A stretch of 64,000 nucleotides of DNA, taken from Pseudomonas helvetica. GTDB taxonomy: Bacteria; Pseudomonadota; Gammaproteobacteria; Pseudomonadales; Pseudomonadaceae. A model generated the notes under the pieces. The model was not told the DNA's origin. It ran no database searches and worked only from the letters and a program-made list of their open reading frames with translations. Below are positions 9,202-19,145 of the stretch, piece by piece. Each line of letters opens with the position of its first letter. The stretch's first letter is position 1. Made by a program: the position numbers and the translations under genes. The stretch covers positions 246,501-310,500 of the forward strand of contig NZ_CP150917.1 in the NCBI RefSeq assembly GCF_039908645.1, given 5' to 3'.

Positions 9202-9231
9202 GTTTAACTTGAACGTTCATTCAAGTTAAAC
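9202..9231. promoter_or_regulatory. Perfect palindrome, candidate BetI (TetR-family) operator
   Basis: GTTTAACTTGAA, six bases, then the exact complement TTCAAGTTAAAC. The 5' half also contains the perfect core TGAACGTTCA at 9210-9219, which resembles known choline-responsive BetI boxes. It lies about 90 bases ahead of the BetT-type transporter gene. Repression relieved by choline is inferred. Confidence 0.55.
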
Positions 9232-9322
9232 CGGTGGTTCGCTGCCCGCTCACAACAGGAGGCTAGCCTTTGCTGAGTCCGTTATTGACAGCCACGTTTT
9301 ACCCCCTCGAGGTGCACGCTTC

Positions 9323-11326
9323 ATGAGTGCATCGTTCACCCCTCCAAGCGGCCAGATCCGCATGAATCCGCCGGTGTTCTACTTCGCGGCGACCTTCATT
9401 TTACTGTTCGGCCTAGTGGTCATCGCCTTCCCGCAAGAGTCCGGCGCCTGGTTGCTGGCGGCGCAAAACTGGGCGGCCAACACGGTCGGCTGGTACTACA
9501 TGCTGGCGATGACCCTGTATCTGGTCTTCGTGGTGGTCACCGCCTTGTCCGGCTACGGCAAGATCAAGCTCGGTGCCGACCACGACGAGCCCGAATTCAG
9601 TTACCTGTCCTGGGCCGGCATGTTGTTCGCCGCCGGGATCAGCATCACGCTGTTTTTCTTCTGCGTCTCTGAACCGCTGACGCACATGCTGCAACCGCCG
9701 CAGGGCGAGGCCGGCACGGCCGATGCGGCACGCCAGGCGATGCAGGTGCTGTTTCTGCATTGGGGCCTCCACGGCTGGGGCGTGTTCGCGTTTGTCGGCA
9801 TGGCGCTGGCCTATTTCGCCTATCGGCATAACCTGCCGCTGGCCCTGCGCTCGGCGCTTTATCCGCTGATCGGCAAACGCATCAACGGCCCGATCGGTTA
9901 CGCGGTGGATGGCTTCGGCATCATCGCCACGGTGTTCGGTCTGGGCGCTGACATGGGTTTCGGCGTGTTGCACCTCAACTCCGGCCTCGACTACTTGTTC
10001 GGCATTGCCCACACCCAGTGGATTCAGGTCGGCCTGATCACGCTGATGATGGGCGCGGCGATCATCGTTGCCGTCGCCGGCGTCGATAAAGGCGTGCGGG
10101 TGATGTCCGACATCAACATGCTGCTGGCCTGTGCGCTGTTGCTGTTCGTGTTGTTCGCCGGCCCTACCCAGCACCTGCTCAATACTCTGATCCAGAACCT
10201 CGGCGATTACCTCGGCGCCTTGCCGATGAAGAGTTTCGACCTTTATGCCTATGACAAACCCAGCGACTGGCTGGGCGGCTGGACGGTGTTCTACTGGGCC
10301 TGGTGGATCGCGTGGTCGCCGTTCGTGGGCCTGTTCATCGCACGTATTTCCCGTGGCCGGACCATCCGTGAATTCGTCTTCGGTGTGCTGTTGATTCCGC
10401 TCGGCTTCACCCTGGCGTGGATGTCGATCTTCGGTAACAGCGCCATCGACCAGGTACTCAACCACGGCATGAGTGCCCTTGGCCTGTCGGCCATCGAGAA
10501 CCCGTCGATGACCCTCTACTTGCTGCTGGAAACCTACCCATGGAGTAAAACGGTGATCGCCGTTACGGTGTTCATCAGCTTCGTGTTCTTCGTCACCTCG
10601 GCCGACTCCGGCACCGTGGTGCTCTCGACGCTGTCGGCCAAGGGCGGTAACGCCGATGAAGACGGGCCGAAATGGTTGCGGGTGTTCTGGGGCGCGATGA
10701 CCGCGCTGGTCACCAGTGCATTATTGTTTGCCGGCAGCATCGATTCGTTGAAGTCAGCGGTGGTACTGACCTCGTTGCCGTTCTCGCTGATTCTGTTGCT
10801 GATGATGTGGGGGCTGCACAAGGCGTTCTACCTCGAATCGCAGAAGCAGATCGCCCAGCTGCATTCCTTGGCTCCAGTCTCGGCATCGTCACGGCGCGGT
10901 AAGGGTGGCTGGCGTCAGCGTCTGAGTCAGGCTGTGCACTTTCCGTCGCGTGACGAGGTGTACCGTTTTCTCGATACGACGGTGCGTCCGGCGATTGAAG
11001 AAGTGACGGCGGTGTTCGCTGAAAAAGGCTTGAACGTAGTCACCCAACCGGACCCGGCCAACGACAGTGTCAGCCTGGAAATTGGTCACGGTGAGCAGCA
11101 TCCGTTCATCTACCAGGCGCAAATGCGCGGTTACTTCACACCGTCCTTCGCCCGTGGCGGGATGGGCTCCAAAGAGCTCAACAACCGTCGCTACTACCGG
11201 GCTGAAGTGCACCTGAGCGAAGGCAGTCAGGATTACGATCTGGTGGGCTACACCAAGGAGCAAATCATCAACGACATCCTCGATCAGTACGAGCGACACA
11301 TGCAGTTCCTGCATCTGGTGCGCTGA
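9323..11326 (+). CDS. betT: BCCT-family choline transporter (BetT type)
   Basis: 667 residues, matching the long BetT branch of the family (E. coli BetT 677). About twelve membrane helices; the tryptophan-rich substrate segment WTVFYWAWWIAWSPFVGLFIARIS is intact and the TSADSGTVVL motif follows. A hydrophilic C-terminal domain of about 150 residues, thought to act in osmosensing in this family, is present. The ATG at 9323 has GAGG about 11 bases upstream; a later ATG at 9362 would cut into the N-terminus. Choline rather than betaine is favoured by length and the BetI-like operator. Confidence 0.85.
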   Translation: MSASFTPPSGQIRMNPPVFYFAATFILLFGLVVIAFPQESGAWLLAAQNWAANTVGWYYMLAMTLYLVFVVVTALSGYGKIKLGADHDEPEFSYLSWAGMLFAAGISITLFFFCVSEPLTHMLQPPQGEAGTADAARQAMQVLFLHWGLHGWGVFAFVGMALAYFAYRHNLPLALRSALYPLIGKRINGPIGYAVDGFGIIATVFGLGADMGFGVLHLNSGLDYLFGIAHTQWIQVGLITLMMGAAIIVAVAGVDKGVRVMSDINMLLACALLLFVLFAGPTQHLLNTLIQNLGDYLGALPMKSFDLYAYDKPSDWLGGWTVFYWAWWIAWSPFVGLFIARISRGRTIREFVFGVLLIPLGFTLAWMSIFGNSAIDQVLNHGMSALGLSAIENPSMTLYLLLETYPWSKTVIAVTVFISFVFFVTSADSGTVVLSTLSAKGGNADEDGPKWLRVFWGAMTALVTSALLFAGSIDSLKSAVVLTSLPFSLILLLMMWGLHKAFYLESQKQIAQLHSLAPVSASSRRGKGGWRQRLSQAVHFPSRDEVYRFLDTTVRPAIEEVTAVFAEKGLNVVTQPDPANDSVSLEIGHGEQHPFIYQAQMRGYFTPSFARGGMGSKELNNRRYYRAEVHLSEGSQDYDLVGYTKEQIINDILDQYERHMQFLHLVR

Positions 11327-11342
11327 TCGAGGCCGGTGGTGC

Positions 11343-11600
11343 TCAGGCGATGTTCAAGGTCATGAACAACACCAGAGCGGCCACCGGTACGCTGAACACC
11401 ATGAAGCCCACCATCAATTCGGAGATTAGCGGTTGCCCGGCGGTGATCATGCCGATAGCGCCGTTGATCACCGTCAGCGCCAGCCACAGGACGACGAAAC
11501 TGTAGGTCAGGGTCTGGCGGCTGAAGCCGAGCTTTTCACCGATGAACAGCATCAGCGCCAGCAAGACCAGGCCGAAGGTGATGATGATCGTGGTGTGCAT
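11343..11600 (-). CDS. Small membrane protein, unknown function
   Basis: 85 residues with three hydrophobic helices (about 4-20, 28-48, 62-82) and almost no charged residues. The ATG at 11600 has AGGAG 9 bases upstream, so I prefer it to the start at 11639. It converges with betT, ending 16 bases from its stop. No family recognised. Confidence 0.6.
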   Translation of the reverse strand: MHTTIIITFGLVLLALMLFIGEKLGFSRQTLTYSFVVLWLALTVINGAIGMITAGQPLISELMVGFMVFSVPVAALVLFMTLNIA

Positions 11601-11798
11601 GAAGTGTGCTCCTGAGTCGGTATTTGTCATACCGAGCATAGGCGGCGTTCAGCAGAATGGCGCTTAAACCAACCCACTGGCGGGCACCTCCAATGCCGGT
11701 GTCGATGTTCTGCCCGCACAACCGACACATGTCGCCACGAGTTCGGGTGTTTGCGATGGGCTAATATTTAACCGAGTGTGTATGGTGTGTATTGGGGT

Positions 11799-11883
11799 GT
11801 CCCTTTGCCGGGTAAAGTCGCAGCAGATGCTGACGACAAAGGGAACAATCAACAGCATTTTGAAACAGGCGGGCTTGAAATGA
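11799..11883 (+). pseudogene. hicA toxin remnant (frameshifted C-terminal scrap)
   Basis: HicA toxins end with a VPHPGK...KGTxxSILKQAGLK pattern. Here VPLPGK is read at 11799-11816 in one frame and KGTINSILKQAGLK plus a stop at 11839-11883 in another, so the ancestral frame is broken. No N-terminal half with the catalytic histidine region is visible upstream. The stop overlaps the ATG at 11880 ahead of hicB (ATGA), the expected hicA-hicB junction. Probably a decayed toxin leaving an orphan antitoxin. Confidence 0.6.
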
Positions 11884-11939
11884 GCCTGGAGAATATCGAT
11901 CAACGCCCCGATGGGGGCGGATTGGAAGGGCCTATCCCC

Positions 11940-12341
11940 ATGAAATTCCCAGTCGTACTGCACAAGGATGCCGGCTCAGATTACGGCGTGATCATCCCCG
12001 ACGTTGCGGGTTGTTTCTCAGCAGGTGGAACGGTGGCGCAGGCGCTCGAAAACGTTAAAGAAGCGCTGGCGTTGCATTACGAAGGACTGGTCGCTGATGG
12101 CGATCCATTGCCGCAGGTGCGCGAGATCGACGAGCACTTCGAAAACCCGGATTACGCGGGAGGTGTTTGGGCAGTGGTCGAGTTTGATGTGACGCCGTAT
12201 TTCGGCAAGTCCGTGCGTTTCAATGCAACGTTGCCAGAGCAGTTGCTGGAGCGCATTGATCAGACGGTCAGACGCGATCAACGGTACAACTCAAGATCCG
12301 GGTTTCTGGCAGCAGCGGCCCTGCGCGAACTGTCGGCGTAA
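11940..12341 (+). CDS. hicB: HicB-family antitoxin
   Basis: 133 residues from ATG 11940; an in-frame ATG at 11880 would add 20 poorly conserved residues. The N-terminal RNase H-like partial domain is MKFPVVLHKDAGSDYGVIIPD with GCFSAGGTVAQALENVKEAL, and the C-terminus (SVRFNATLPEQLLERIDQ... SRSGFLAAAALREL) is a ribbon-helix-helix DNA-binding domain. HicB normally binds and neutralises the HicA mRNA interferase and represses its own operon. Its toxin gene upstream looks decayed, so this may now serve only as a DNA-binding regulator or be relic. Confidence 0.85.
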   Translation: MKFPVVLHKDAGSDYGVIIPDVAGCFSAGGTVAQALENVKEALALHYEGLVADGDPLPQVREIDEHFENPDYAGGVWAVVEFDVTPYFGKSVRFNATLPEQLLERIDQTVRRDQRYNSRSGFLAAAALRELSA

Positions 12342-12465
12342 GGACAAAATCAAGAACTGTATGAAACGTTTCAGCATTTAGTCGAACTCCCCGTTTTGAA
12401 TGCGTTGCCTGAGCGTATGCTGGGCAACGCTGACGACTTCGTCGCTCATAACAAGAGAGGGCTCG

Positions 12466-13503
12466 ATGACTTACACCGCTGCTGCTGATCGTTACGACTC
12501 CATTCCTTACCGCCGCGTCGGTCGCAGCGGGCTGGTGCTGCCGGCACTGTCGCTGGGCTTGTGGCACAACTTCGGCGACAGCACGCCGATCGATACCCAG
12601 CGATCCTTGCTGCGTACTGCCTTCGACCTGGGTATCAATCACTTCGACCTGGCCAACAACTACGGCCCGCCGTACGGCAGTGCCGAGATCAATTTCGGCC
12701 GTTTGCTGCGCGAAGACTTCAAGTCTTACCGCGACGAGTTGATCATCTCCAGCAAGGCCGGTTGGGACATGTGGCCTGGCCCTTACGGCCAGGGCGGTGG
12801 CTCGCGCAAATACGTGCTGGCCAGCCTCGACCAGAGCCTGCAACGCTTGGGCGTCGACTATGTGGATATTTTCTACTCCCACCGCTTCGACCCGGACACT
12901 CCGCTGGAAGAAACCGCTAGTGCGCTGGCCACCGCCGTGCAGCAGGGCAAGGCGCTGTACATCGGTATCTCGTCGTATTCCGGGGCGAAAACCCGCGAAA
13001 TGGCTGCACTGCTGAAAGAGTGGAAGGTCCCGCTGTTGATCCACCAGCCGGCCTATAACCTGCTCAACCGTTGGGTGGAAAAGGATCTGCTGGACGCCAC
13101 CGATGAACTCGGCGCGGGTGTGATTGCCTTCACGCCGTTGGCTCAGGGGTTGTTGACCGACAAGTACCTCAACGGCGTACCCAAAGATGCACGGGTCAAT
13201 CGTCCGGGCGGTGACTCGTTGCAAGCCTCGCACCTGTCCGATGCCAACATCGCCCTGGTGCGCGCCCTCAACGAAATCGCCAAGCGCCGTGGCCAAAGCC
13301 TGGCGCAAATGGCCCTGGCCTGGACACTGCGCGACCCGCGTGTGACCTCAGCGCTGATAGGTGCGAGCCGACCAGAGCAGATTATCGAGAACGTCGGGGC
13401 GTTGAAAAACTTGAGCTTCAGCGTTGAGGAACTGGCAGAGATTGACCGGTTTGCCCAGGAGGGCGGGATCAATTTGTGGGAGAAGCCTTCGACGGCGGAA
13501 TAA
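12466..13503 (+). CDS. gpr: L-glyceraldehyde 3-phosphate reductase (aldo-keto reductase)
   Basis: 345 residues, nearly the length of E. coli YghZ/Gpr (346) and recognisably similar along its whole length: YRRVGRSGLVLPALSLGLWH, HFDLANNYGPPYGSAEINFG, SSKAGWDMWPGPYGQGG, GKALYIGISSYS and LLIHQPAYNLLNRWVEK. It is an AKR14-type NADPH-dependent reductase that can detoxify L-GAP and methylglyoxal. Catalytic tyrosine is in the NNYGPP motif and the lysine in SSKAG. AGAGGG precedes the ATG at 12466. Stands alone after hicB. Confidence 0.85.
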   Translation: MTYTAAADRYDSIPYRRVGRSGLVLPALSLGLWHNFGDSTPIDTQRSLLRTAFDLGINHFDLANNYGPPYGSAEINFGRLLREDFKSYRDELIISSKAGWDMWPGPYGQGGGSRKYVLASLDQSLQRLGVDYVDIFYSHRFDPDTPLEETASALATAVQQGKALYIGISSYSGAKTREMAALLKEWKVPLLIHQPAYNLLNRWVEKDLLDATDELGAGVIAFTPLAQGLLTDKYLNGVPKDARVNRPGGDSLQASHLSDANIALVRALNEIAKRRGQSLAQMALAWTLRDPRVTSALIGASRPEQIIENVGALKNLSFSVEELAEIDRFAQEGGINLWEKPSTAE

Positions 13504-13510
13504 CCCCGTA

Positions 13511-13545
13511 ATGATCATTCCCACGCCCCACGTGGGAATGATCAT
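13511..13545. repeat. 15-bp perfect inverted repeat (bidirectional terminator-like)
   Basis: ATGATCATTCCCACG, five bases CCCCA, then the exact complement. It lies between two converging genes (gpr and tauD), ending one base before the tauD stop. Related to the hairpin at 33845. No T-run follows, so termination is possible rather than certain. Confidence 0.7.
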
Positions 13546-13546
13546 C

Positions 13547-14389
13547 TCAGCGGAAAAACGGCACATCCCCCAACACTGTCGCCCGGTGCATCACTCGCCG
13601 TGCCGGTCGGTAATCGTCCACCGCGAAATGCTGGGTCACGCGGTTATCCCAGAACGCCACGTCGTTTTCCTGCCAGCGCCAGCGAATGGTAAATTCCGGC
13701 CGGGTAGCATGGGCGAACAGCAGCTTCAGAATCGCTTCGCTTTCGGTTTCCGAGAGCTCATTGATCTTCGTCGTGAAGCCTTCATTGACGAACAACGACT
13801 TGCGCCCGCTCACCGGGTGCGTGCGGATCACCGGATGCGACAGCGGTGGATTTTTCTTGCGGGCGGCCTCCCACTGAACCAAGGCTTCAGGCGTGGTGCC
13901 AAAGCGCTCCAGCGGGAAGGATTTGACGAAATCGTGGGTCGCGGTCAGGCCTTGCAGCAGGTTTTGCAGAGGCGTCGACAGGGTTTCGTACGCCGCAATA
14001 CCGCTGGCCCACAAGGTGTCGCCCCCAAACTCCGGCAACAGCTTGGCGCTGAGCACCGCGCCAAGGGCCGGGGTCGGCAGGAAGGTCACGTCGGTGTGCC
14101 ACACGGCGTTGTCACGCACATCGGTATGAGCGGTGTCGAGGATCAACACTTCTGGCTGTTCCGGTACATTCGGGTAGATCGGGTGAATATGCAGGTCGCC
14201 GAAGTTCGTCGCGAAGCGTGCCTGCTGTTGCGGGTTGATCGGCTGCTCGCGGAAGAACAGCACTTGGTGCTTGAGCAGTGCCTGCTCGATCGCATCGCGC
14301 TGTTCGAGGTTCAGCGGCTGGGAGATATCGACGCCGCTGATCTGCGCGCCGAGGGCGGTGCTGAGTGGGGTGACGGTCAGGCTGCTCAT
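13547..14389 (-). CDS. tauD: Taurine dioxygenase
   Basis: 280 residues, the usual TauD length. Fe(II)/2-oxoglutarate dioxygenase that releases sulfite from taurine. The metal triad is visible: HTDV ([15 protein letters not shown]) and the C-terminal histidine in [23 protein letters not shown], with the 2-oxoglutarate-binding arginine in the latter. Last gene of tauABCD, 58 bases after tauC. Confidence 0.93.
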   Translation of the reverse strand: MSSLTVTPLSTALGAQISGVDISQPLNLEQRDAIEQALLKHQVLFFREQPINPQQQARFATNFGDLHIHPIYPNVPEQPEVLILDTAHTDVRDNAVWHTDVTFLPTPALGAVLSAKLLPEFGGDTLWASGIAAYETLSTPLQNLLQGLTATHDFVKSFPLERFGTTPEALVQWEAARKKNPPLSHPVIRTHPVSGRKSLFVNEGFTTKINELSETESEAILKLLFAHATRPEFTIRWRWQENDVAFWDNRVTQHFAVDDYRPARRVMHRATVLGDVPFFR

Positions 14390-14447
14390 GGCTTTCTCTT
14401 CAATTCGGGCGCCGAACTGTCGGCGTAGTCAGTGCTTAAAAAACGTC

Positions 14448-15287
14448 TCAATGCGCCTGGCCATGCCACGGCACCAGTTTGCGTTGCAGCGCTCGCAGGC
14501 CCATTTCCATGGCGAAGGCGATCAGCGCGATCACCAGAATCCCCAGCACCACCACATCGGTGACCAGAAATTGCGCGGCCGACTGCACCATGAAGCCCAG
14601 GCCGCTGGTGGCGGCGATCAACTCGGCAGCCACCAGCGTCGACCAACCCACGCCCAAGCCAATACGCACGCCGGTCAGAATGTCCGGCAACGCGCTCGGC
14701 AAAATCACATGGCGAATCAGCTGGGCCCGGGTCGCGCCTAACGACTGCGCCGCGCGCAACTTGGCCGGGTCGACGGTGCGCACACCGGTCGCGGTGGCGA
14801 TGGCGATCGGGGCGAAGATCGCCAGATAGATCAGCAACACCTTGGACAGCTCACCAATGCCGCACCAGATCACGATCAACGGCAGATAGGCCAACGGTGG
14901 TATCGGCCGGTAGAACTCGATCAGCGGGTCGAGAACGCCGCGTGCGATGCGGTTGTGACCAATGGCGATACCGACCGGCACGGCGGTCAGGACTGCAAAG
15001 CCCAGGCCCAGACCAATCCGGCTGAGGCTTGCGCCCAGATGTTGCCAGAGGGTCGAGTCCATATAGCCCGTGGTCGCCAGCAACCAGCCTTTTTGCAGGA
15101 CAGCCGCCGGCGGTGGCAGGAACAACGGCTCGATCAGACCACTGGCGGTAACAGCCCACCAAACCGCGAGCAAAGCGATCAGCGTCAGTACGCTGATCCA
15201 GCGTGTGCCGAGGCTGCGACGCAGCGGAATCAGCGTCGATGGGCTGGTGGGGCTGGCCGTCGTGGCCGGGATTTCATAACTGCTCAT
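14448..15287 (-). CDS. tauC: Taurine ABC transporter, permease protein
   Basis: 279 residues with about six membrane helices and the permease EAA-type loop ([24 protein letters not shown]). SsuC/TauC family. The ATG overlaps the tauB stop by four bases (ATGA). Forms the taurine channel in the inner membrane. Confidence 0.92.
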   Translation of the reverse strand: MSSYEIPATTASPTSPSTLIPLRRSLGTRWISVLTLIALLAVWWAVTASGLIEPLFLPPPAAVLQKGWLLATTGYMDSTLWQHLGASLSRIGLGLGFAVLTAVPVGIAIGHNRIARGVLDPLIEFYRPIPPLAYLPLIVIWCGIGELSKVLLIYLAIFAPIAIATATGVRTVDPAKLRAAQSLGATRAQLIRHVILPSALPDILTGVRIGLGVGWSTLVAAELIAATSGLGFMVQSAAQFLVTDVVVLGILVIALIAFAMEMGLRALQRKLVPWHGQAH

Positions 15288-16078
15288 GCGCGCTCCTGCC
15301 GCTGGGCGGCGCTGCGTTGGGAGAACACACGGGCGAGTACGTGTTCGCGGGTTTCGATAAAGCGTGGGTCGGATTTGATCGCACGAGCCGATTCGCCAGC
15401 GGCGTAACGCTGACCGAAATCCAGCTGCAGGCGCTCGACGATTTGCCCAGGGTTGGGCGCCAACAGAATCAGATCCGTGGCCAGGAATACTGCTTCTTCA
15501 ATGTCATGGGTAATCAGGAACACCGGTTTGGCGGTGCGTCGCCAGACTTGCAGCAACAGTTCCTGCATCTGTTCGCGGGTGAACGCGTCGAGGGCGCCGA
15601 AGGGTTCGTCCATCAGCAGCACGCGTGGGTCGGCAGCGAGTGCGCGGGCCAGGCCGACACGTTGTTTCTGACCACCTGAGAGCTGCCAGATGCGGCGCGC
15701 ATCAAAGCCTGCGAGGTCGACCAGCGCGAGCATTTCCCGGGCGCGGACTTCGCGTTTATCACGCGGCACGCCGGCCAGTTCCAGACCGAAACCGACGTTG
15801 GCCAACACGTCCTGCCAGGGCAGCAGCGCGTCGTCCTGGAACACCACGCCACGCTCGGCGCTCGGACCTTTGACCGGCACGCCGTCAAGGGTGATGCGTC
15901 CGGCGCTGGGTTCGACAAACCCGGCAATCAGGTTCAACAGCGAGGTCTTGCCGCTGCCGGACGGGCCGAGGGCGACCAGCAATTGCTGGGGCCCAAGGCT
16001 TAAGGAAATATCCGCCAGCACCGGTTCCGGGTTACCAGGGTACTGTGCGCTGATGCGCTCCAGCTGAAGCAAGGCCAT
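15284..16078 (-). CDS. tauB: Taurine ABC transporter, ATP-binding protein
   Basis: 264 residues. Walker [13 protein letters not shown], signature [16 protein letters not shown], Walker [13 protein letters not shown] and switch histidine in LITHDIEEA; the [10 protein letters not shown]-loop is typical of nitrate/sulfonate/taurine ATPases. GGGAG lies 9 bases before the ATG at 16078; the TTG at 16087 is in frame but less likely. It lies 16 bases after tauA. Confidence 0.92.
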   Translation of the reverse strand: MALLQLERISAQYPGNPEPVLADISLSLGPQQLLVALGPSGSGKTSLLNLIAGFVEPSAGRITLDGVPVKGPSAERGVVFQDDALLPWQDVLANVGFGLELAGVPRDKREVRAREMLALVDLAGFDARRIWQLSGGQKQRVGLARALAADPRVLLMDEPFGALDAFTREQMQELLLQVWRRTAKPVFLITHDIEEAVFLATDLILLAPNPGQIVERLQLDFGQRYAAGESARAIKSDPRFIETREHVLARVFSQRSAAQRQERA

Positions 16079-16094
16079 CGCGGTCAACTCCCGA

Positions 16095-17072
16095 TCAATT
16101 AGTGATGTACTTGGCGCTGACGTAAGGGGCGTAGTCCGGCAGCACAGCCTCGACCTTGCCTTGTTCCTTGAGGAACGCCGCGGTGTCGGTGATGGCCTTG
16201 GTGGTCGGCGCGCCGAGGGTGATCACCTGATCAGCCGCCAGCGGGTAGACGTTGCCTTGCAGCAGCAACGGAATGTCGCTGGCCTTGGCACCGGAGAGTT
16301 TCACCAGTTTGTCGACATTGCCCTTATCCGCCAGCCAGGCTTGCGGGTCTTTGCGGTAGCGGGCGTAGGCGTCGAGGGTGACTTTGGCGAAGGCACTGAC
16401 GATTTCCGGATGCTTCTCGGCGAAATCCTTGCGCACGATCCACGCATCGAAGGTCGGCGCGCCGAACTTGGCCAGTTCGCCGGAAGTGATCAGCACGTTG
16501 CCGTTTTCCTTGGCAACACCCAGCGCCGGGTCCCACACGTAGGTCGCGTCGATGTCGCCGCGTTTCCACGCGGCAATGATTGCCGGCGGCGCGAGGTTGA
16601 GGATCTGGACTTTCGACGGGTCGATGTTCCAGTGCTTGAGCGCGGCCAGCAGGCTGTAGTGACCGGTGGAAACGAATGGCACGGCGATTTTCTTGCCGAT
16701 CAGGTCCTGCGGGGTCTTGATCCCGGAACCGTCACGGGCCACCAGTGCTTCGGCGGCGCCGATCTGAGTGGCGATGAGGAAGGTTTCGACCGGAACCTTG
16801 CGGGTGATTGCAGCCGTCAGCGGGCTGGAGCCGAGGTAGCCGATCTGCACGTCGCCCGAGGCGATGGCAGCGATGATGTCGGCACCGTTGTCGAACTTAC
16901 GCCAGTCGATTTTGGCGTGGGTGGCGGTTTCGTAACTGCCGTCAGCCTGGGCGACTTTGGCTGGGTCGACGGTGGTCTGGTAGGCGACGGTGACATCAGC
17001 CGCTTGGGCGAAAAAGCTCGCTGCAGCCAGGGAAGCGGCCGCCAGGAGGCGTAGGGGGAAGTGCAGTTTCAT
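16095..17072 (-). CDS. tauA: Taurine-binding periplasmic protein
   Basis: 325 residues with a signal peptide (residues 1-23, AQA-A cleavage) followed by an SsuA/TauA-type binding domain starting [19 protein letters not shown]. The motifs [20 protein letters not shown] and [11 protein letters not shown] are typical. Two adjacent ATGs (17075, 17072) are possible; GAGGA is spaced better for 17072. First gene of tauABCD, read away from a strong palindrome at 17134-17160. Confidence 0.92.
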   Translation of the reverse strand: MKLHFPLRLLAAASLAAASFFAQAADVTVAYQTTVDPAKVAQADGSYETATHAKIDWRKFDNGADIIAAIASGDVQIGYLGSSPLTAAITRKVPVETFLIATQIGAAEALVARDGSGIKTPQDLIGKKIAVPFVSTGHYSLLAALKHWNIDPSKVQILNLAPPAIIAAWKRGDIDATYVWDPALGVAKENGNVLITSGELAKFGAPTFDAWIVRKDFAEKHPEIVSAFAKVTLDAYARYRKDPQAWLADKGNVDKLVKLSGAKASDIPLLLQGNVYPLAADQVITLGAPTTKAITDTAAFLKEQGKVEAVLPDYAPYVSAKYITN

Positions 17073-17133
17073 CATGAAAGTCCTCATCAGGCGGCCGGGG
17101 TTTCGGCGAGTGATGAGACTAAATGATCTAAGA

Positions 17134-17160
17134 ATTCGAAAATAAATAACTTTTTCGAAT
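17134..17160. promoter_or_regulatory. Palindromic candidate operator upstream of tauA
   Basis: ATTCGAAAA, nine bases, then the exact complement TTTTCGAAT, in an AT-rich stretch 62 bases ahead of tauA. The 18-base centre-to-centre arm spacing fits a dimeric regulator reading two adjacent turns. Which regulator (CysB/Cbl-like, TauR-like or another) cannot be told. Confidence 0.5.
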
Positions 17161-17204
17161 GAGCTTATGAGCGGAAAAACCTGACAGCGAGCTGTGTACA
17201 GCAT

Positions 17205-17336
17205 TGTGGCGAGGGAGCTTGCTCCCGCTCGTCTGCGAAGCAGACGCAAAATCAGCGACGGGTTTTATCAGGTAAAACACCATCGCTGGAATTGGGAGTC
17301 CTTCGGACTCCAGCGGGAGCAAGCTCCCTCGCCACA
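17205..17336. repeat. REPIN (two inverted REP copies)
   Basis: TGTGGCGAGGGAGCTTGCTC at the left and its complement at the right, with an inner hairpin GGGAGTCCTTCGGACTCC beside the right arm. Lies between the end of gshA and the tauA promoter. Confidence 0.85.
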
Positions 17337-17347
17337 GAGGTGTATAT

Positions 17348-18931
17348 CTAGTTACTGATCGCCAGAATGCTCGCCTGGTACGACCCGACAAACACGTCGA
17401 AATCGCCGACTTCGTTCTGCTCAAGCTCAGTTTGCTGGGCCAGCGACGAGCGCGCCAGCTCTTCAAAGCGCGCCTGCTCTTCGGCAGGCAGCGGCTCGCT
17501 GCGGAAGAACTCGGCGTGGGCCTGACTCTGGCGCAGGGAGAACTGGGCGAAGCTTTCCTTGTGCTCGGTCATCGCTGCCAGTACTTGCGCGGAAGGGGTC
17601 AGGGAAGGGTTCTGGATTTTCGCCAGTTGTGCGTCGAGGGCTTTGCTGTGGGCGTCGCCGCCGTGGCTCTGATCGAGCAGCGCGGCCAGCGGGGCGATTT
17701 TTTCCAGCAGCTCCAAGGCCCACTCTTTCATGTCCACCGACTGACCATCGCGTTGCAATTGCAGGCCCGGACGACGACCTTCCTTGACCACGCTGAGGAA
17801 GTTCGAGGTGGCGTTGCCGCAGGTGGTGGCGGTCAGCAGCGGGCTGTCGTTCAGCGCGCAATACAGCAGGAATGCGTCGAGGAAACGTGCCTCTGGCAAG
17901 TCGATACCCATCGGCATGAACGGGTTGATGTCCAACAGGCGCACTTCAACGTACTGAATGCCACGGGCCATCAGCGCCTGGATCGGCCGCTCGCCGGTGT
18001 AGGTCACGCGTTTCGGGCGGATGTTGGAGTAGTACTCGTTTTCGATCTGCAGGATGTTGGTGTTGAGCTGAACCCACTCACCGTCCTGGTGCGTGCCGAT
18101 TTCGACGTACGGCGGGTACGGCGTGGCCACTGCTTTGCGCAGGCTGTCGGTGTAGCTGTTCAGGTCGTTGTAGCACGGTGTCAGTCCGGCTTGCGCGTTG
18201 CTCTGGTAACCCAGGTCGCTCATGCGCAGGCTGGTGGCGTACGGCAGGTACAGGGTTTCGGCGTCAAATTGCTCCAGCTGATGGGAGCGACCGCGCAGGA
18301 AGCCGGCGTCCAGCGCTGGCGAAGAGCCGAACAGGTACATCAGCAGCCAGCTGTAGCGGCGGAAGTTGCGGATCAGCGCGATATAGGCCGCCGACTGATA
18401 GTCGCGGTCGGTGCCGACAAAGCCTTCAGCCTCTTTGAGCAGCGGCCAGAGCTTTTCCGGCAGGGAAAAGTTGTAGTGAATCCCGGCGATGCATTGCATG
18501 GTCTTGCCGTAACGCAGGGCCAGGCCTTTGCGGTAGACGTACTTGAGCTGACCGATGTTGGAGGTGCCGTAGTAGGCGATCGGGATATCTTCCTCGGCCG
18601 GCAGCGGGCACGGCATCGACGGACTCCACAGGTACTCGTTGCCGAGCTTGCTGTAGGCAAAACGGTGAATCTTGTCCAGGCTCGCCAGCGTGTCCGCAGG
18701 GTCCGGCAGTGCAGGCGTGATGAACTCCAGCAGCGACTCGGAATAGTCGGTGGTGATCTGTTCGTTGGTCAGCGCGGAACCCAGGCTTTCAGGGTGCGGC
18801 GTTTGCGCCAGGCGACCTTCGCCCGTCACGCGCAGGCATTCACGTTCGATGCCGTGAAGACACTGTTCGAGCAGAGAGAGGTTAGCGCGCTCGCCGAGCA
18901 GAGCCAGGCGGCGGTTGAGAAGTTCGCTCAA
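17348..18931 (-). CDS. gshA: Glutamate-cysteine ligase
   Basis: 527 residues. Joins glutamate and cysteine with ATP, the first step of glutathione synthesis. Family marks include [45 protein letters not shown] and [22 protein letters not shown] place the start at the TTG at 18931, because AAGGA lies 7 bases upstream and the resulting N-terminus ([13 protein letters not shown]) fits Pseudomonas GshA; the GTG at 18946 adds five residues and has no ribosome binding site. Stands alone on the minus strand. Confidence 0.93.
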   Translation of the reverse strand: MSELLNRRLALLGERANLSLLEQCLHGIERECLRVTGEGRLAQTPHPESLGSALTNEQITTDYSESLLEFITPALPDPADTLASLDKIHRFAYSKLGNEYLWSPSMPCPLPAEEDIPIAYYGTSNIGQLKYVYRKGLALRYGKTMQCIAGIHYNFSLPEKLWPLLKEAEGFVGTDRDYQSAAYIALIRNFRRYSWLLMYLFGSSPALDAGFLRGRSHQLEQFDAETLYLPYATSLRMSDLGYQSNAQAGLTPCYNDLNSYTDSLRKAVATPYPPYVEIGTHQDGEWVQLNTNILQIENEYYSNIRPKRVTYTGERPIQALMARGIQYVEVRLLDINPFMPMGIDLPEARFLDAFLLYCALNDSPLLTATTCGNATSNFLSVVKEGRRPGLQLQRDGQSVDMKEWALELLEKIAPLAALLDQSHGGDAHSKALDAQLAKIQNPSLTPSAQVLAAMTEHKESFAQFSLRQSQAHAEFFRSEPLPAEEQARFEELARSSLAQQTELEQNEVGDFDVFVGSYQASILAISN

Positions 18932-19145
18932 GTTGGATTCCTTCACGCGTCAGTCGCCCCAATATGGGGGTGGGCAGGACGGTCTACAAGGGTGAAGTTA
19001 AAACTGGCGTTTTCGCCTCATTATCGAGCTGCAATGACCCACTCGCAAAGGCCAATACTCCATCCCTGAAACTGGCTATCGCGCACGAAGAAACGTCGGC
19101 GCAGCTTTCGCAGCGCCGAAATTAACTCAAATTGATGATGCGCAT

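Noticed and set aside
11664..11963. 99-codon minus-strand frame over the hicA remnant
   Set aside because: No ribosome binding site or family pattern, and it overlaps hicB.
17432..19069. 545-codon plus-strand open frame
   Set aside because: Antisense of gshA; protein shows no family features and is rich in residues expected of a reversed GC-rich gene.
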